DNA of 64,000 nucleotides from the NCBI GenBank assembly GCA_947493265.1, contig CANLQL010000002.1, forward strand, positions 372,001 through 436,000, in the 5' to 3' direction. This DNA comes from an uncultured Litoreibacter sp. Its GTDB lineage: Bacteria > Pseudomonadota > Alphaproteobacteria > Rhodobacterales > Rhodobacteraceae. The position numbers and the translations under genes were made by a program. Under the pieces are notes generated by a model that did no database searches, was not told where the DNA came from, and saw only the letters and a list, made by a program, of their open reading frames with translations. Below are positions 63,131 through 64,000 of this stretch, piece after piece (position 1 is the first letter of the stretch; every line of letters begins with the position of its first letter).

Positions 63131-64000
63131 TTAATTCGAAAAGCCGGTGAAGCGCAAAACCCGCTCCCCGTCAGATAGAAGGTTGGCACCGCTGGCGACG
63201 ACCTCCTGGCCAACCTCAAGCCCGCCGATGACATCAACCAATCCGTTTGGGCTGGGTGTGATCGTAACCTCCACGGCGCTTACGGTACCTTCGTTCTCTG
63301 TGTCAGGTTCGAAAACCATCACAATCGGGGTCCCGTCATTGCGCGTGATCACTGCTGAGTTTGGAATGCGCAGCGTTTCGGGGCCGCCAAAGAGCGTGGC
63401 GAAGACGGTAACCGAAGAGCCTGGCAGAATCACAAGGTTCTCAGGCGGTTGCATGCCAAGCGTGATCTGAAATGTTTGGCCCACTTGGGACGTTTCGGCA
63501 TTAAATTCCCGGGTTTCGAGTTTGAAGCGGTCCTCGCTGGACGGAAACTTCGCCCAAAGTTCGACATCTGGATCGCGACCTGCCCGCTGGAACAGAACTT
63601 CGGGCACGTCAATTTCGACCCGCAGTTCCGACATGTCATGCAGGCGGGCAACCGGGGTACCAGCAGCAATCGTGGAAAACTTGGCGACATTTCGTGCAGC
63701 GACGAGAGCGTCGAAAGGGGCCATCAGCTTGGCATCGTTCAGAGACCGCCGGGCATTCCTGACCGCGATTTCGGCCAATTTTGTCTGTGTTTCTGCGTCA
63801 TCAACAGTGACTTGGCTGACCGAACTTCCCTGAAGTTTTTGCAACCGCTCCAATGTGCGGTCGGCTTGGTCTTTTTGCACCAATGCTTGGTCCAGCGCGA
63901 TCTCAAACGGCTCCAGATCAAGCTGGGCGATGGTTGCGCCCTCGGCGACCGGCTCCCCTTCGACAATCGGGATATCAATAACCTGTCCGCCGACCTGAAA
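63131..64000 (-). CDS. RND efflux pump periplasmic adaptor protein (N-terminus beyond the window)
   Basis: 289 residues are visible; the frame is open to base 64000, so the signal peptide or lipoprotein anchor lies outside. Membrane-fusion-protein features: a biotinyl-lipoyl half-motif (VIDIPIVEGEPVAEGATIAQLD), a coiled-coil hairpin (KDQADRTLERLQKLQGSS; ETQTKLAEIAVRNARRSLNDA), the second lipoyl half (LMAPFDALVAARNVAKFSTIAAGTPVARL) and beta-barrel domains. Pairs with the pump gene 9 bp downstream. Confidence 0.9.
   Translation of the reverse strand, partial: FQVGGQVIDIPIVEGEPVAEGATIAQLDLEPFEIALDQALVQKDQADRTLERLQKLQGSSVSQVTVDDAETQTKLAEIAVRNARRSLNDAKLMAPFDALVAARNVAKFSTIAAGTPVARLHDMSELRVEIDVPEVLFQRAGRDPDVELWAKFPSSEDRFKLETREFNAETSQVGQTFQITLGMQPPENLVILPGSSVTVFATLFGGPETLRIPNSAVITRNDGTPIVMVFEPDTENEGTVSAVEVTITPSPNGLVDVIGGLEVGQEVVASGANLLSDGERVLRFTGFSN

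Overview
The window reads as chromosomal DNA from a marine alphaproteobacterium of the Roseobacter group (Rhodobacteraceae). The basis is the protein family set (tmm, tdm, tmoXWV, dmmDABC, gmaS and mgsABC together), the base composition and the dense operons. No database search was run. I see no rRNA, tRNA, CRISPR array or insertion sequence.

Layout. (1) 1-5385: end of an intradiol (hydroxyquinol-type) dioxygenase gene, a GNAT-like protein, a leftward XRE-cupin regulator, and a divergent four-gene operon (LLM flavin monooxygenase, glutathione S-transferase, arylformamidase-like hydrolase, SnoaL-like protein) that looks like an uncharacterised catabolic pathway. (2) 5520-30980: a methylated-amine catabolic island. 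TmoXWV imports TMAO, Tmm oxidises trimethylamine to TMAO, Tdm splits TMAO to dimethylamine plus formaldehyde (captured on tetrahydrofolate), DmmDABC demethylates dimethylamine, GmaS and MgsABC pass methylamine to gamma-glutamylmethylamide and N-methylglutamate, and a FolD-like enzyme oxidises the methylene-THF. Also here are an Amt transporter with a 57-residue partner, an AraC/GlxA-type regulator, an XRE-cupin regulator, a truncated haemoglobin overlapping tdm, an MttB-family protein and a PAS/MCP-like protein. N-methylglutamate dehydrogenase is not in the window. (3) 31010-33416: GNAT protein, betaine-homocysteine-type methyltransferase and TetR regulator. (4) 33455-43002: a nine-gene leftward operon with a Ugp-type ABC importer carrying an extra permease, an inositol-monophosphatase-family protein, an MFS transporter, a second glutamine-synthetase-like ligase and an iron-dependent alcohol dehydrogenase.

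(5) 43472-47784: the most unusual locus. A small gene (150 residues) is followed by a 1260-residue NACHT/STAND-type ATPase in the -1 frame. The small gene ends in the heptamer G GGA AAC directly before its UAA stop. The -1 frame is open from there into the ATPase, contains no ATG, GTG or TTG start in the joining stretch, and is followed at once by a stable hairpin. Similar strand-forming repeats lie on both sides of the junction. I infer one STAND protein made by programmed -1 frameshifting, or failing that a recent frameshift break.

(6) 48136-64000: a zinc alcohol dehydrogenase and a KduD-like SDR pair, a PKD-like/beta-helix protein, two pirins, an azoreductase with a divergent LysR regulator, a LacI-regulated sugar ABC importer with two clear operators, and an RND efflux pump whose adaptor gene runs off the right edge.
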